Positions 1-8,069 of a stretch of DNA of 64,000 nucleotides are shown in pieces. The translations under genes and the position numbers were made by a program. Position 1 is the stretch's first letter; each line of letters starts with the position of its first letter. A model generated the notes under the pieces. It made no database searches, was not told the DNA's origin, and saw only the letters and a program-made list of their open reading frames with translations. Origin of the DNA: Acidobacterium sp049965615. Its GTDB lineage: Bacteria > Acidobacteriota > Terriglobia > Terriglobales > Acidobacteriaceae. The stretch covers positions 1 to 64,000 of the forward strand of contig JBMFWD010000004.1 in NCBI GenBank assembly GCA_049965615.1. The letters are read 5' to 3'.

Positions 1-1
1 G

Positions 2-184
2 CTGCTCAACTGGTTCCGAGCCAAAGGGGAGCTATCAAGCGGAGCGGTCGAAGGACTCAATAACAAAATTCGTGTGATAACCAGACGATCCTACGGATTT
101 CGTACCTTCAAAGCGATGGAAATGGCCCTCTATCACACTCTTGGAAGACTGCCTGAACCGGAAACTACCCACAGATTCTGCTGA
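2..184 (+). CDS. ISL3-family transposase, C-terminal end (cut by window edge)
   Basis: Frame 2 is open from the window edge and reads 60 residues to a TGA at 182-184. The segment contains GAVEGLNNKIRVITRRSYGF, the characteristic end of the DDE domain of ISL3-type transposases, including the glutamate of the final catalytic position and the N-N-K-I and R-R-x-Y-G-F blocks. Only the C-terminus lies in the window, so it cannot be decided whether the element is complete. No clear terminal inverted repeat was recognised between the stop and lnt at 263. Its codon use is less GC-rich at third positions than the neighbouring lnt, as expected of a mobile element. Confidence 0.8.
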   Translation: MLNWFRAKGELSSGAVEGLNNKIRVITRRSYGFRTFKAMEMALYHTLGRLPEPETTHRFC

Positions 185-262
185 GGAGGCTAAAATGGAA
201 TCAGCCGGGGAGCCAATCCCTCCAGGCGCAAGCCGCACTCCGAGCCGCCGGCCCGTTTTTGT

Positions 263-1993
263 ATGAATCAACCAAACCCGCAAGCTGGCGCCCCCACGGC
301 ATCCTGGTACTCGCAGGTCATCCTCGCGCTGCTCTCCTCCGTTCTGCTCGATCTCTGCTTCCCGCTCGCCGGTCCTATGCCCGCGTGGCAAGGCGCCATT
401 GCATGGATCGCCCTCGTCCCGCTGCTCTTCGCCACCCTCCGCCCCCGCGCCTTCGCGCAACGTCGCTACCTCCGCAACGCAGCCTTCATCGGCTACCTCA
501 GCGGAATCGCCTGGTACGTCCTCAACTCCTACTGGATCTACCGGACCATGAACTACTACGCCGGTGTGCCACCCTGGGGCGCTGCCGGAATCCTCGTCCT
601 CTACAGTCTCGTCCTCGGCCTCTACTTCGGCCTCTTCGCCTGGGGCCTCGCCCTTATCCACAAGCGCCTCGGCCTCATTCCCGCCCTCTGCCTCGCGCCC
701 ATCCTCTGGCCCGCCGTAGAAATCCTCGCCTACCACCTCACCCGCGTCCCATGGGACCAGCTCGGCTACGCACAGGTAGACAACTTCTGGCTCGCCCGCA
801 TCGCCCCCTGGGCTGGAACCTACGGCATCGCGACCGTCATCGTCATCGGCAACATCCTCTTCACCGCCGCCCTGTTGAGAATGGGGTGGCCCACCCAGGC
901 CATCCGCTGGCTTGAGTGGGGTCGGATATCTTCAAAGCTCCCGACGATAACCGCCAAACTTTCCCTCGGATGGCTAGCCGCCGCAATCCTCTTCTGCGGC
1001 ATCCTTCAAATCGGCTCATGGACACCACCACCGCCCGCCCCCACCTCGGCCACCGCACTGCTCCTCCAGGTCGACCTCGGCACCCAGAACATTCCCCGCA
1101 CGCCCGGCTTCACCTGGCAAGGCGACATGGAGCGCTTCTCCGCCGCCAGCCAGCAGGACTGCCGCCCTTACCTCCCCGGCATTCCCCACCTCGTCCACAA
1201 CGAAATCCATCCCGACTGCACCGCCGCCTCATCCCTCGATCCCGACCTCATCGTCTGGCCGGAAGCTCCATCCCCCTGGATCGACGAAGACCCATCCTTC
1301 CGCGCCGCCATGGCCAGCCTCGCCCAAAAGACTCACGCCGGCATCATCGCCGGAGACATCGCCCAGCAATACTTCCTCCGCAACGGAAAGCCCGCCAGCG
1401 CCACCTACAACTCCGCCTCTGTCTTCGCGCCCAGCGGCAAATACATTGGCCGCTACGACAAAATCCACCTCGTCCCCTTCGGCGAATACGTCCCCTACCA
1501 GCGCTACTTCTCCTGGGCCGGCGCCCTCGTCGACCAGATCGGCACCTTCACCCACGGCTGGCGATACCTCACCTTCCCCATCCAGAACCACCGCTACGGC
1601 ATCTTCATCTGCTACGAATCCATCTTCTCCAACCAGGTCCGCATCTTCGCCAAAAACGGCGCACAGGTTTTCGTCAACATCTCAGACGATGCCTGGTACG
1701 GCAACACCAGCGCCCCCTGGCAGCACCTCAACATGGCCCGCATGCGCGCCATTGAAAATCACCGCTGGATCCTCCTCGACACCAACAACGGCATCACCTC
1801 CGCCATCGATCCCGAAGGCCGAGTCACCCAGTCCGTTCCCCGCAACAAGTTCACCGCCCTCCTAGCCCGCTACGGCTTCGAATCCAACCTCACCTTCTAC
1901 ACCGAGTACGGCGACATCTACGCCTTCACCTGCGCCGCCATCGCCCTCGCCGCCATTGCCTTAGCCATCACCCGCCGCCGCAAATCCACATAA
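263..1993 (+). CDS. lnt: Apolipoprotein N-acyltransferase
   Basis: This inner-membrane enzyme adds the third acyl chain to the N-terminal cysteine of lipoproteins. The 576-residue product has several N-terminal membrane helices (about residues 16-240), then a nitrilase-like periplasmic domain, then a last C-terminal helix and a basic end. The nitrilase triad is visible as Glu334 (WPEAPSP), Lys400 (DKIHLVPFGEYVP) and Cys450 (FICYES). Spacing between these residues is close to that of E. coli Lnt, although the protein is somewhat longer than the usual 510-540 residues. The ATG at 263 has no obvious Shine-Dalgarno, and the transposase end lies only 78 bp upstream, so the original promoter region may have been altered. 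Confidence 0.95.
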   Translation: MNQPNPQAGAPTASWYSQVILALLSSVLLDLCFPLAGPMPAWQGAIAWIALVPLLFATLRPRAFAQRRYLRNAAFIGYLSGIAWYVLNSYWIYRTMNYYAGVPPWGAAGILVLYSLVLGLYFGLFAWGLALIHKRLGLIPALCLAPILWPAVEILAYHLTRVPWDQLGYAQVDNFWLARIAPWAGTYGIATVIVIGNILFTAALLRMGWPTQAIRWLEWGRISSKLPTITAKLSLGWLAAAILFCGILQIGSWTPPPPAPTSATALLLQVDLGTQNIPRTPGFTWQGDMERFSAASQQDCRPYLPGIPHLVHNEIHPDCTAASSLDPDLIVWPEAPSPWIDEDPSFRAAMASLAQKTHAGIIAGDIAQQYFLRNGKPASATYNSASVFAPSGKYIGRYDKIHLVPFGEYVPYQRYFSWAGALVDQIGTFTHGWRYLTFPIQNHRYGIFICYESIFSNQVRIFAKNGAQVFVNISDDAWYGNTSAPWQHLNMARMRAIENHRWILLDTNNGITSAIDPEGRVTQSVPRNKFTALLARYGFESNLTFYTEYGDIYAFTCAAIALAAIALAITRRRKST

Positions 1994-2010
1994 ATCCGGC
2001 ACAAAAAGGG

Positions 2011-2218
2011 CTCCCCATCCAAGCTCAAAAAGCTCGGAGTGCCATTCAGAGCGAAGCGAAGAATCCCGAGAATGCCTCGACTGGCATTGCGCTCAAAAGT
2101 TTCTCCCGAAAATCCACAGGTGTCCCCTCCGATCTCCGCCTGGATGCGACAGGAAAACCTCGGAAGTGGAATGGCGCGCAAAGTGCGCGGCTGCCTGGAC
2201 GGCCAGTCCCGGCCAGTC
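2011..2218. repeat. Composite of dispersed repeats downstream of lnt and lepB
   Basis: This gap between two converging genes holds two pieces found elsewhere in the window. Positions 2040-2112 carry the 'CATTCAGAGCGAAGCGAAGA ... CTCAAAAGTTTCTCCCGAAA' repeat, also present at 13758, 19454 and 29695. Positions 2161-2218 carry a 'GAAGTGGAATGGCGCGCAAA' unit with a small GCGCGC/GCGCGC-like hairpin, found again at 29988-30043. A C-C-C-C-A-T-C-C-A-A-G-C word at 2022-2034 resembles the arm of the hairpin family described at 29945. No gene is supported here. Confidence 0.7.
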
Positions 2219-2806
2219 CTAGTGCGCCATCCCCAGATAACCCAGAGGCCAGTACACCAGTGAAGCCTCCCCATAAATATCCTTCCGGGGAACAGGACCA
2301 AAATCCCGGCTGTCTTCCGACACATTCCGGTGATCCCCCATCACAAAATACTCACCCGGAGGAATCACCCCCACCATCATCGAAGTGTGATCACGATACT
2401 GCAACGGCACATAAGGCTCATGCAGCCGCTTCCCGTTGATGTACACATGCCCGTCATCGATGTTCAGCCGGTCCCCCGGCAGCCCGATCACCCGCTTGAT
2501 AAAGCTCTTCTTCGGGTCCAGCGGATAGCGAAACACCACAATATCCCCGCGATGAATCTTCCCGAAGTCGTAAACAAATTTGTTCACAAACAGACGATCA
2601 TGATTCTGCAGCCCCGGTTGCATGCTCGTGCCTTCCACCTTCACCGGCTGGTACAAAAACACAATCACAAACACCGCCACCAGCACGGCCACCACAACGT
2701 CCCGCAGCCATTGCCGAATCTCGCGTAGCGATAATTCCTCCGTCGCGCCCGCAGGCTCGGTCCCCCGCTGCTCTGTCTGCTCCTGTGGAGTCTCCTCGTT
2801 CATCAT
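2219..2806 (-). CDS. lepB: Signal peptidase I
   Basis: This membrane-bound serine protease removes signal peptides from exported proteins. One N-terminal membrane segment (about residues 37-52) precedes the S26 peptidase domain. The catalytic Ser61 lies in VEGTSMQPG and the catalytic Lys104 in FIKRVIGLPGD. The later GDHRNVSEDSRDFGPV block is the standard box E. The frame is open further upstream, but a start at 2806 or 2803 (Met-Met-Asn-Glu) matches the family's length, at about 195 residues, and has AGAGG just before it. The gene is divergent from the serine hydrolase at 2954, leaving a shared 147-bp promoter region. Confidence 0.95.
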   Translation of the reverse strand: MMNEETPQEQTEQRGTEPAGATEELSLREIRQWLRDVVVAVLVAVFVIVFLYQPVKVEGTSMQPGLQNHDRLFVNKFVYDFGKIHRGDIVVFRYPLDPKKSFIKRVIGLPGDRLNIDDGHVYINGKRLHEPYVPLQYRDHTSMMVGVIPPGEYFVMGDHRNVSEDSRDFGPVPRKDIYGEASLVYWPLGYLGMAH

Positions 2807-2953
2807 CCTCTTTTTATTCTGCCTGAATCGCGGCTCCCTCTCGCAAAAGCAGGGTCCCCTGCCACGTTCAGAGCCATTTTTTGGACGCCCGATACCCACC
2901 CTGCGTGAGCAATTCCGTTTCAAGTTGTACGATAGAGGGTCCACTCAACAAAC

Positions 2954-4081
2954 ATGAAACCACTGGCAGACATCACGATTCCCGCATCCGCCGCCGACGG
3001 CCCGTCCCGCTTCGCCGCGGCCCGCCGCGTTCTCGATCAGGCCATCGCCGACCGAGCCTTCCCAGGCGCATCCTATGGCGTCCTCTACCAGGGCCAAATC
3101 CTCGCCCTCGACGCCGTCGGCCGCTTCACCTACGAAGCGGACTCCACCCCCGTCACACCGTCCACCATCTACGACCTCGCCAGCCTCACCAAGGTGCTCG
3201 CCACCACCGCCGCCGCCATGCTCCTCTACGAGCGCGGTGTTCTCAAACTCGACGCCCGCCTCGGTGACATCCTCCCTGGCTTCGTCGTCGGCATGCGCCG
3301 CGGCAGCGGTCGCGAACGCCTCACCCTTCGCATGCTCCTCGCGCACTCCTCCGGGCTTCCCGCCTACATCCCTTTCTTCCAGCAGCACCCCACCCCGCAA
3401 GGACTCCTCCGAGCCGTTCTCCACACCCCACTCGAAGTCCGCGCAGGCTCCCGCGCCGAATACTCTGACCTCGGCTTCATCCTCCTCGGCAAAGCCCTCG
3501 AAGTCATCTCCGGCGACTACCTCGCCCGCTTCTGCGAACGCAACATCTTCGCCCCCCTCGGCCTCAATAGCCTCCGCTTCTGTCCGCCACCCGCATGGCA
3601 GCCCAGCATCCCACCCACAGAAAACGACACCACCTTCCGTCATCGCATCATTCAAGGCGAGGTCCAGGACGAAAACTGCTTCGTCCTCGGCGGCGCCGCC
3701 GGTCACGCCGGACTCTTCGGCCGTGCTGCGGACGTCCTGCGCTTTGCGCAACTCATGCTCCGCAATCCCGCCTCCGAATCCAGCCCGCAGCCACTCTTCC
3801 GCGAAGAAACCATCCGCCTCTTCACCACCCGCCAGGACAAGCCCGAAGGCACCACCCGCGCCCTCGGCTGGGACACCCCGTCCAACCCATCCTCTTCCGG
3901 CAAGCACTTCGGCCCTCGCTCTTTTGGCCATCTCGGCTACTCCGGCACGTCTCTCTGGATCGACCCCGACCGCAACCTCGCCGTCGTGCTTCTCACCAAC
4001 CGCACCTGGCCAGATCGCTCCAGCAAAGCCATTCAAACCGTGCGCCCCGCATTCCACGACGCCATCGTCGAATCCCTCTAG
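2954..4081 (+). CDS. Serine hydrolase, class C beta-lactamase/esterase fold
   Basis: The 375-residue protein belongs to the penicillin-binding-protein/beta-lactamase-like hydrolases (Pfam Beta-lactamase, EstB type). The nucleophile motif is Ser77-Leu-Thr-Lys80, the second motif is Tyr170-Ser-Asp (in place of Y-x-N), and the third is H-L-G in GHLGYSGTS near residue 322. No signal peptide is evident, so a cytoplasmic esterase or a peptidoglycan-fragment hydrolase is more likely than a periplasmic beta-lactamase. The next gene downstream is murQ, also on the plus strand, which would fit a role in recycling cell-wall fragments, but that link rests on proximity only. The stop codon falls inside the arm of a large hairpin (4080-4130). 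Confidence 0.85.
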   Translation: MKPLADITIPASAADGPSRFAAARRVLDQAIADRAFPGASYGVLYQGQILALDAVGRFTYEADSTPVTPSTIYDLASLTKVLATTAAAMLLYERGVLKLDARLGDILPGFVVGMRRGSGRERLTLRMLLAHSSGLPAYIPFFQQHPTPQGLLRAVLHTPLEVRAGSRAEYSDLGFILLGKALEVISGDYLARFCERNIFAPLGLNSLRFCPPPAWQPSIPPTENDTTFRHRIIQGEVQDENCFVLGGAAGHAGLFGRAADVLRFAQLMLRNPASESSPQPLFREETIRLFTTRQDKPEGTTRALGWDTPSNPSSSGKHFGPRSFGHLGYSGTSLWIDPDRNLAVVLLTNRTWPDRSSKAIQTVRPAFHDAIVESL

Positions 4082-4130
4082 GGCCTGTTAACCCTACTCG
4101 AATGGTGGCCCAGTAGTGTTAACAGGCCCT
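4080..4130. repeat. 51-nt palindromic element with 13-bp perfect arms
   Basis: Arms AGGGCCTGTTAAC (4080-4092) and GTTAACAGGCCCT (4118-4130) are perfect inverted copies. An inner CTACT/AGTAG pair extends the hairpin after one mismatch. The first two bases of the left arm are the last two bases of the TAG stop of the preceding gene. There is no T-tract on either side, so it is not a textbook intrinsic terminator. It may be an inserted palindromic unit or a 3'-end RNA stabiliser. Confidence 0.75.
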
Positions 4131-4269
4131 GGCCATCACCCTCCCCGCACTCCCCTTACGAATTCATTTCTCATCCGGATAGATTCGCCCGTTTCGTGCG
4201 AAAAGAATTCGCAAGCCAGCCCTGCCGCGTTACACTTAAGTAGGAAGATATCGCTCGAAAGCCGGAGAA

Positions 4270-5238
4270 ATGGTCACGTCTACCCCCCCGAACACGGAAA
4301 CCACGCCCACTCCGCCTCGCTCGGTGCTCGATATTCATGACCTCACGACCGAGACTCCAAACGAGGCGTCGCAGGGCCTCGACACCAGGTCTGCCCTCGA
4401 AATTGCGAAAATCATCAACCAGGAAGATCAAAAGGTCGCCGCAGCAGTCAAGAAGGCTCTTCCTGAAATTGCGGAAGTCATCGACTGGGTATCCCGCAGC
4501 ATCCGCGAAGGCGGTCGCCTCATCTACATCGGCGCCGGCTCCAGCGGGCGCATTGCCGCCCTCGACGCATGCGAGTGCCCGCCTTACTTCTCCACCAGCC
4601 CCCAGACCGTGCAGTACATCATGGCCGGGGGACCAAAGGCCCTCGCCTCGCCCGTTGAAGTCAACGAAGACTCTGAGGAACTCGGCAAGCGCGACATCGC
4701 CCGCCGCCGCCCCAGCCGCAAAGACGTCGTCATCGGCCTCTCCGCCAGCGGACGCACCCCCTACGTCGTCGCCGCCGTCGCCTACGCCCGCGAGCGCGGC
4801 GCCCGTACCGCATGCATCACCTGCAATCAGGGCACACCCCTGGCTGACGCATCCGATATCGCCATCGTCGCCGAAGTCGGCCCCGAAGTCATCTCCGGAT
4901 CCACCCGCATGAAGGCCGCCACATCGCAGAAGATGATCACCAACATGATCACCACCGGCGCCATGACCCGGCTCGGCTACGTGTACGAAAACCTCATGGT
5001 CAACGTGCACATGCAGAACTCCAAGCTCGTCGAGCGCGGCATCGGCATGCTCATGCGGGCCTGCAATATCACCCGCGACAAAGCCGTCGATGTCATCAAG
5101 TCCGCCGGCCGCAGCGTCCCCGTCGCCCTCGTCATGCTCAAGGCGAATGTCGATAAGCCCGAAGCCGTCCGCCGTCTCGCCAACTCCGACGGAAACGTGC
5201 GTCGCGCCATCGAAGACCTAGGCTCAGACAAGTCCTAG
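4270..5238 (+). CDS. murQ: N-acetylmuramic acid 6-phosphate etherase
   Basis: The enzyme cleaves the lactyl ether of MurNAc-6-phosphate to GlcNAc-6-phosphate and D-lactate in peptidoglycan recycling. The 322-residue protein has a SIS sugar-isomerase domain with GAGSSGRIAALDA (about residues 94-106) and GLSASGRTPYVVAA (about 157-170). It also has the strongly conserved EVGPEVISGSTRMKAATSQK block and a C-terminal helical part. Its N-terminus is about 20 residues longer than common MurQ proteins and proline/threonine-rich, so the true start might lie slightly downstream. GGAG lies just ahead of the ATG. It is followed by murA in the same direction after 146 bp. Confidence 0.95.
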   Translation: MVTSTPPNTETTPTPPRSVLDIHDLTTETPNEASQGLDTRSALEIAKIINQEDQKVAAAVKKALPEIAEVIDWVSRSIREGGRLIYIGAGSSGRIAALDACECPPYFSTSPQTVQYIMAGGPKALASPVEVNEDSEELGKRDIARRRPSRKDVVIGLSASGRTPYVVAAVAYARERGARTACITCNQGTPLADASDIAIVAEVGPEVISGSTRMKAATSQKMITNMITTGAMTRLGYVYENLMVNVHMQNSKLVERGIGMLMRACNITRDKAVDVIKSAGRSVPVALVMLKANVDKPEAVRRLANSDGNVRRAIEDLGSDKS

Positions 5239-5384
5239 ACCCGCCGAAGCGCACCCTCAGGCGTTCCGGGCCTACCCCAGGGTGTACTCTCCGAGCCACT
5301 TCATTCCCCATCGCCATTCCTGTTCAATAAAATTAAGCGGAAATCTTACTGAGTGCCCGCTCCATTCCAGAAAGCCTGACAATC

Positions 5385-6695
5385 ATGGATAAATTCGTTA
5401 TTCGCGGCGGTAATCCTCTCCTCGGCACCATCCGTGTCAGCGGAGCCAAAAACTCCGCGCTCCCCTGCATGGCCGCAGCCATCCTCACTGAAGATGAGGT
5501 CATCCTCGAAAACATCCCCCAGGTGCGCGACATCGAAACCGAGCGCAAGCTCCTCACCTCCATGGGTGCCGAGGTCGAACTCGGCTACGGACGCGCCCAG
5601 CACCGCACCACCATCAGTTGCCGCGTCCTCTCCGACCCCACCGCCAAGTACGAAATCGTAAAAACCATGCGCGCCTCCGCCCTCGTGCTCGGCCCCCTCG
5701 TCGCCCGCACCGGCATCGCCCGCGTCTCCATGCCCGGCGGATGTGCCATCGGCGCACGCCCCATCGACCTCCACATCAAGGGACTCGAGCAAATGGGAGC
5801 CACCATCGCCTACGAACACGGCTACGTCGAAGCCCGCGCCGAGCGCCTCAAAGGCACCCACATTCTCTTCGACAAAATCACCGTCACCGGCACTGAGGAT
5901 CTCCTCATGGCCGCCGTCCTCGCAGAAGGCGAAACCATCCTCGAAAACGCAGCCCGCGAGCCGGAAGTCAGCGACCTCGCCGACCTGCTCACCGCCATGG
6001 GCGCGCATATTGAAGGCGCAGGCACCTCCACCATCCGCGTCCAGGGCGTCGAAAAACTACACGGCGCGCGCCATCGCATCAACCCCGACCGCATCGAGGC
6101 AGGAACCTTCCTTATCGCCGGCGCCATCACCGGCGGCGACCTCTGCATCACCCATTGCAACCCCGCCCACATCAGCGCCGTCATTGAAAAACTCAAAGAG
6201 TGCGGTGTCCGCATCGACATCCTCGGCAAGGACTCCATCCGAGTCCGCAGCGAAGGCAAACTCAAAACTACTGACATCTCCACCGAGGAATACCCCGGCT
6301 TCCCCACCGACATGCAGGCCCAGTTCATGGCCCTCGCCACCCAGGCCGAAGGCGTCAGTCAGGTCAAGGAAAACATCTTCGAAAATCGCTTCATGCACGT
6401 TCAGGAACTCGTCCGCATGGGCGCCAACATCCGCATCGATGGCCGCACCGCTACCGTGCGCGGCAAAACCCCGCTCTCCGCCGCCGCCGTCATGTGCTCT
6501 GACCTGCGCGCATCTGCATCGCTCGTCCTCGCCGCACTCGTCGCCGACGGAGAATCCATCCTCGACCGCATCTACAACATCGACCGCGGCTACGAGCACA
6601 TCGAAGAAAAACTCCGCGGCGTCGGCGCGCAAATCAAGCGCCTGGGCAACGTCTTCAACGACCGCCGCGAACCCTCCACGACCGTCTCCGCCTGA
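5385..6695 (+). CDS. murA: UDP-N-acetylglucosamine 1-carboxyvinyltransferase
   Basis: MurA transfers enolpyruvate from PEP to UDP-GlcNAc, the first committed step of peptidoglycan synthesis, in the cytosol. The 436-residue length matches the family. The N-terminal GGNPLLGTIRVSGAKNSALP block is typical. Cys120 in PGGCAIGARPIDLH is the position of the catalytic, fosfomycin-reactive cysteine (E. coli Cys115), so the enzyme should be fosfomycin-sensitive at this residue. The two EPSP-synthase-like halves are complete. It is transcribed with murQ upstream and ends in a hairpin with a T-tract at 6728-6759. Confidence 0.97.
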   Translation: MDKFVIRGGNPLLGTIRVSGAKNSALPCMAAAILTEDEVILENIPQVRDIETERKLLTSMGAEVELGYGRAQHRTTISCRVLSDPTAKYEIVKTMRASALVLGPLVARTGIARVSMPGGCAIGARPIDLHIKGLEQMGATIAYEHGYVEARAERLKGTHILFDKITVTGTEDLLMAAVLAEGETILENAAREPEVSDLADLLTAMGAHIEGAGTSTIRVQGVEKLHGARHRINPDRIEAGTFLIAGAITGGDLCITHCNPAHISAVIEKLKECGVRIDILGKDSIRVRSEGKLKTTDISTEEYPGFPTDMQAQFMALATQAEGVSQVKENIFENRFMHVQELVRMGANIRIDGRTATVRGKTPLSAAAVMCSDLRASASLVLAALVADGESILDRIYNIDRGYEHIEEKLRGVGAQIKRLGNVFNDRREPSTTVSA

Positions 6696-6727
6696 TCGCC
6701 GCGCCCACCTCCCGCACAAACACCACA

Positions 6728-6759
6728 GCCTCCTGCATCCAACACGCAGGAGGCTTTTT
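6728..6759 (+). terminator. Intrinsic terminator of murA, with a Shine-Dalgarno in its 3' arm
   Basis: Arms GCCTCCTGC (6728-6736) and GCAGGAGGC (6746-6754) are perfectly complementary with a 9-nt loop, followed by TTTTT (6755-6759). The 3' arm contains AGGAGG six bases ahead of the ATG at 6761, so it doubles as the ribosome-binding site of the next gene. Confidence 0.85.
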
Positions 6760-6760
6760 C

Positions 6761-7240
6761 ATGCCCAGCGAAGATCGCATACTACGCAACCAACTCATTC
6801 CATTCCTGCGCGGCGAGGGCGCGCATGTCAGTTTCTTCTCTGCCGTCAAAGACTTTCCCGCCGAGCACTACGGAACCCTCCCCGCAGGCTGCCCGCACAC
6901 CGCATGGCAGCTGGTCGAGCACATGCGCATCGCGCTCCACGACCTCCTCGACTTCTGCACCAATCCCAACTACACCACGCCAAAATGGCCCGACGACTAC
7001 TGGCCCAGAAGCCCCGCGCCGCCCAGCAGCGAAGCATGGAACAAATCCGTCGCAGCCATCCAACAGGACATCGAAGCCTTCGAGCGTCTCACCGGCGACC
7101 CTGCCTCCAACCTCTACGCGGAAATCCCCTGGGGCGAAGGCCAGACCCTCCTGCGCGAAATCCTCCTCGCAGGCGACCACACCAGCTACCACACCGGCCA
7201 GATCGTGCTCATCCGCCAGTTAATCGGCATCTGGACCTAA
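6761..7240 (+). CDS. DinB/YfiT-like putative metalloenzyme
   Basis: This 159-residue four-helix-bundle protein is of the DinB superfamily. These proteins bind a divalent metal through three histidines, and many act as thiol-dependent transferases. Candidate ligands are the histidine in TAWQLVEHM (about residue 51) and the two in GDHTSYHTGQIVLIRQL (about residues 137 and 141), the usual C-terminal H-x3-H helix. The function of this member is unknown. Translation starts two bases after the murA terminator T-tract, with the Shine-Dalgarno inside the terminator stem. It must therefore be read from read-through transcripts or from a promoter inside murA. Confidence 0.85.
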   Translation: MPSEDRILRNQLIPFLRGEGAHVSFFSAVKDFPAEHYGTLPAGCPHTAWQLVEHMRIALHDLLDFCTNPNYTTPKWPDDYWPRSPAPPSSEAWNKSVAAIQQDIEAFERLTGDPASNLYAEIPWGEGQTLLREILLAGDHTSYHTGQIVLIRQLIGIWT

Positions 7241-7601
7241 CCCGTTCCCATCCGTCACAAGTCCAAGATCAGAACGTCAGGCTTCTGAGTATCCGCTCAA
7301 ATGTGAGCCTCATCCGTCCAAAGTCACGGGAGGGACTCACAACACCACGGTCCCGTCCGGACGCGGCACGGTGACCAGCCAGTCTGTCTCCTTCTGTGAA
7401 GCTCCGCTCGCGTCTGTAAACGGCGACGTCGACTCCATCAAAACCGACCGCCCCTGCTCACCCGCAACCCGAATCCGCTTGCGCGAAAAACACCGGTCGT
7501 CTGACAAAGCGCGCGCAAACGCTCCACCCGATGGGACGCGAAATGCCTGCCCCGCGGAGGAACCAGAATACAACTTTGAATTGGATTCTTTCCGGCTGCG
7601 T
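7241..7601. other. Intergenic stretch with a possible gene fragment
   Basis: No complete gene is supported between the DinB-like gene and the minus-strand gene at 7602. Part of it (7337-7573, minus) looks like a protein fragment and is listed separately. No terminator, RNA gene or strong repeat was recognised. Confidence 0.5.
7337..7573 (-). pseudogene. Possible C-terminal fragment of a longer protein
   Basis: A minus-strand frame of 78 codons opens with TTG and ends in the segment SGASQKETDWLVTVPRPDG followed by two valines, a leucine and TGA. The 'x-D-W-L-V-T-V-x-R-P-D-G' pattern resembles the C-terminal extension of some exported bacterial proteins, for example those after M48 peptidase domains. 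In those proteins it continues for another 20-30 residues, whereas here it stops abruptly. There is no good ribosome-binding site. It may be a decayed remnant or a coincidental open frame, and the assignment is weak. Confidence 0.3.
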
Positions 7602-8012
7602 TTAACGCCAGCTCACCGCAAGCTGCCAACGCAACTCGCGATCAGCCGTCTTCTTCAACACCGTCTCGTACTGCTCCAGTTCGCTGATCACCGCAGCCGT
7701 ATCCGCTCCAAACGCGCCAGAAGCTCCCCGCAGGTACGCCAGCAGCGCCTGCACCGTCACCAGGCCCTCATCGCCGCTGAACCACTGCGGCGGAGGAAGC
7801 GTCTTCGCCCAGTCCGGATCTCCCGCACCCTCTTCCAGCAGCAGCGCCATCGAATTCTCGTCCGCCGAGAAAAACTCCAGCAGCGGCCGCACTCCCAGCC
7901 GCAACGCCAGCTTCTCAAGACCATCTTCGTTTCGTGCCAGCGCGCGGCCGTTCACAAAAATGTCGAACCCAGGGTCTTCCCCCTCTACGACGATGTACAT
8001 CGATGCGCTCAT
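7602..8012 (-). CDS. Small conserved hypothetical protein
   Basis: This 136-residue acidic protein has no signal peptide or membrane segment. It begins with a beta-strand-rich part (SMYIVVEGEDPGFDIFVNG, residues 4-22) and continues as helices. The middle contains a hydrophilic W-A-K-T-L-P-P-P-Q-W-F segment with two tryptophans. The family is not recognised with certainty. The frame has the codon bias of the neighbours, a clear ATG start at 8012 and protein-like composition, so it is very likely a real gene. It lies downstream of, and in the same direction as, the DMT transporter at 8070. Confidence 0.7.
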   Translation of the reverse strand: MSASMYIVVEGEDPGFDIFVNGRALARNEDGLEKLALRLGVRPLLEFFSADENSMALLLEEGAGDPDWAKTLPPPQWFSGDEGLVTVQALLAYLRGASGAFGADTAAVISELEQYETVLKKTADRELRWQLAVSWR

Positions 8013-8069
8013 TTGCCGTCAGTCTAACTCAGTTTCCTGAAATTTGGGACCTCCGTAACATCCTCAATG

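Noticed and set aside
882..920. GGGTGG/CCCACC-like words inside lnt, resembling a repeat
   Set aside because: The arms are not exact inverted copies and the reading frame is intact, so chance similarity cannot be excluded.
2945..4057. Long minus-strand open frame antisense to the serine hydrolase
   Set aside because: Composition is Gly/Ala/Glu/Val-rich, as arises when a C-ending-codon gene is read backwards; no motif, and the plus-strand gene is clear.
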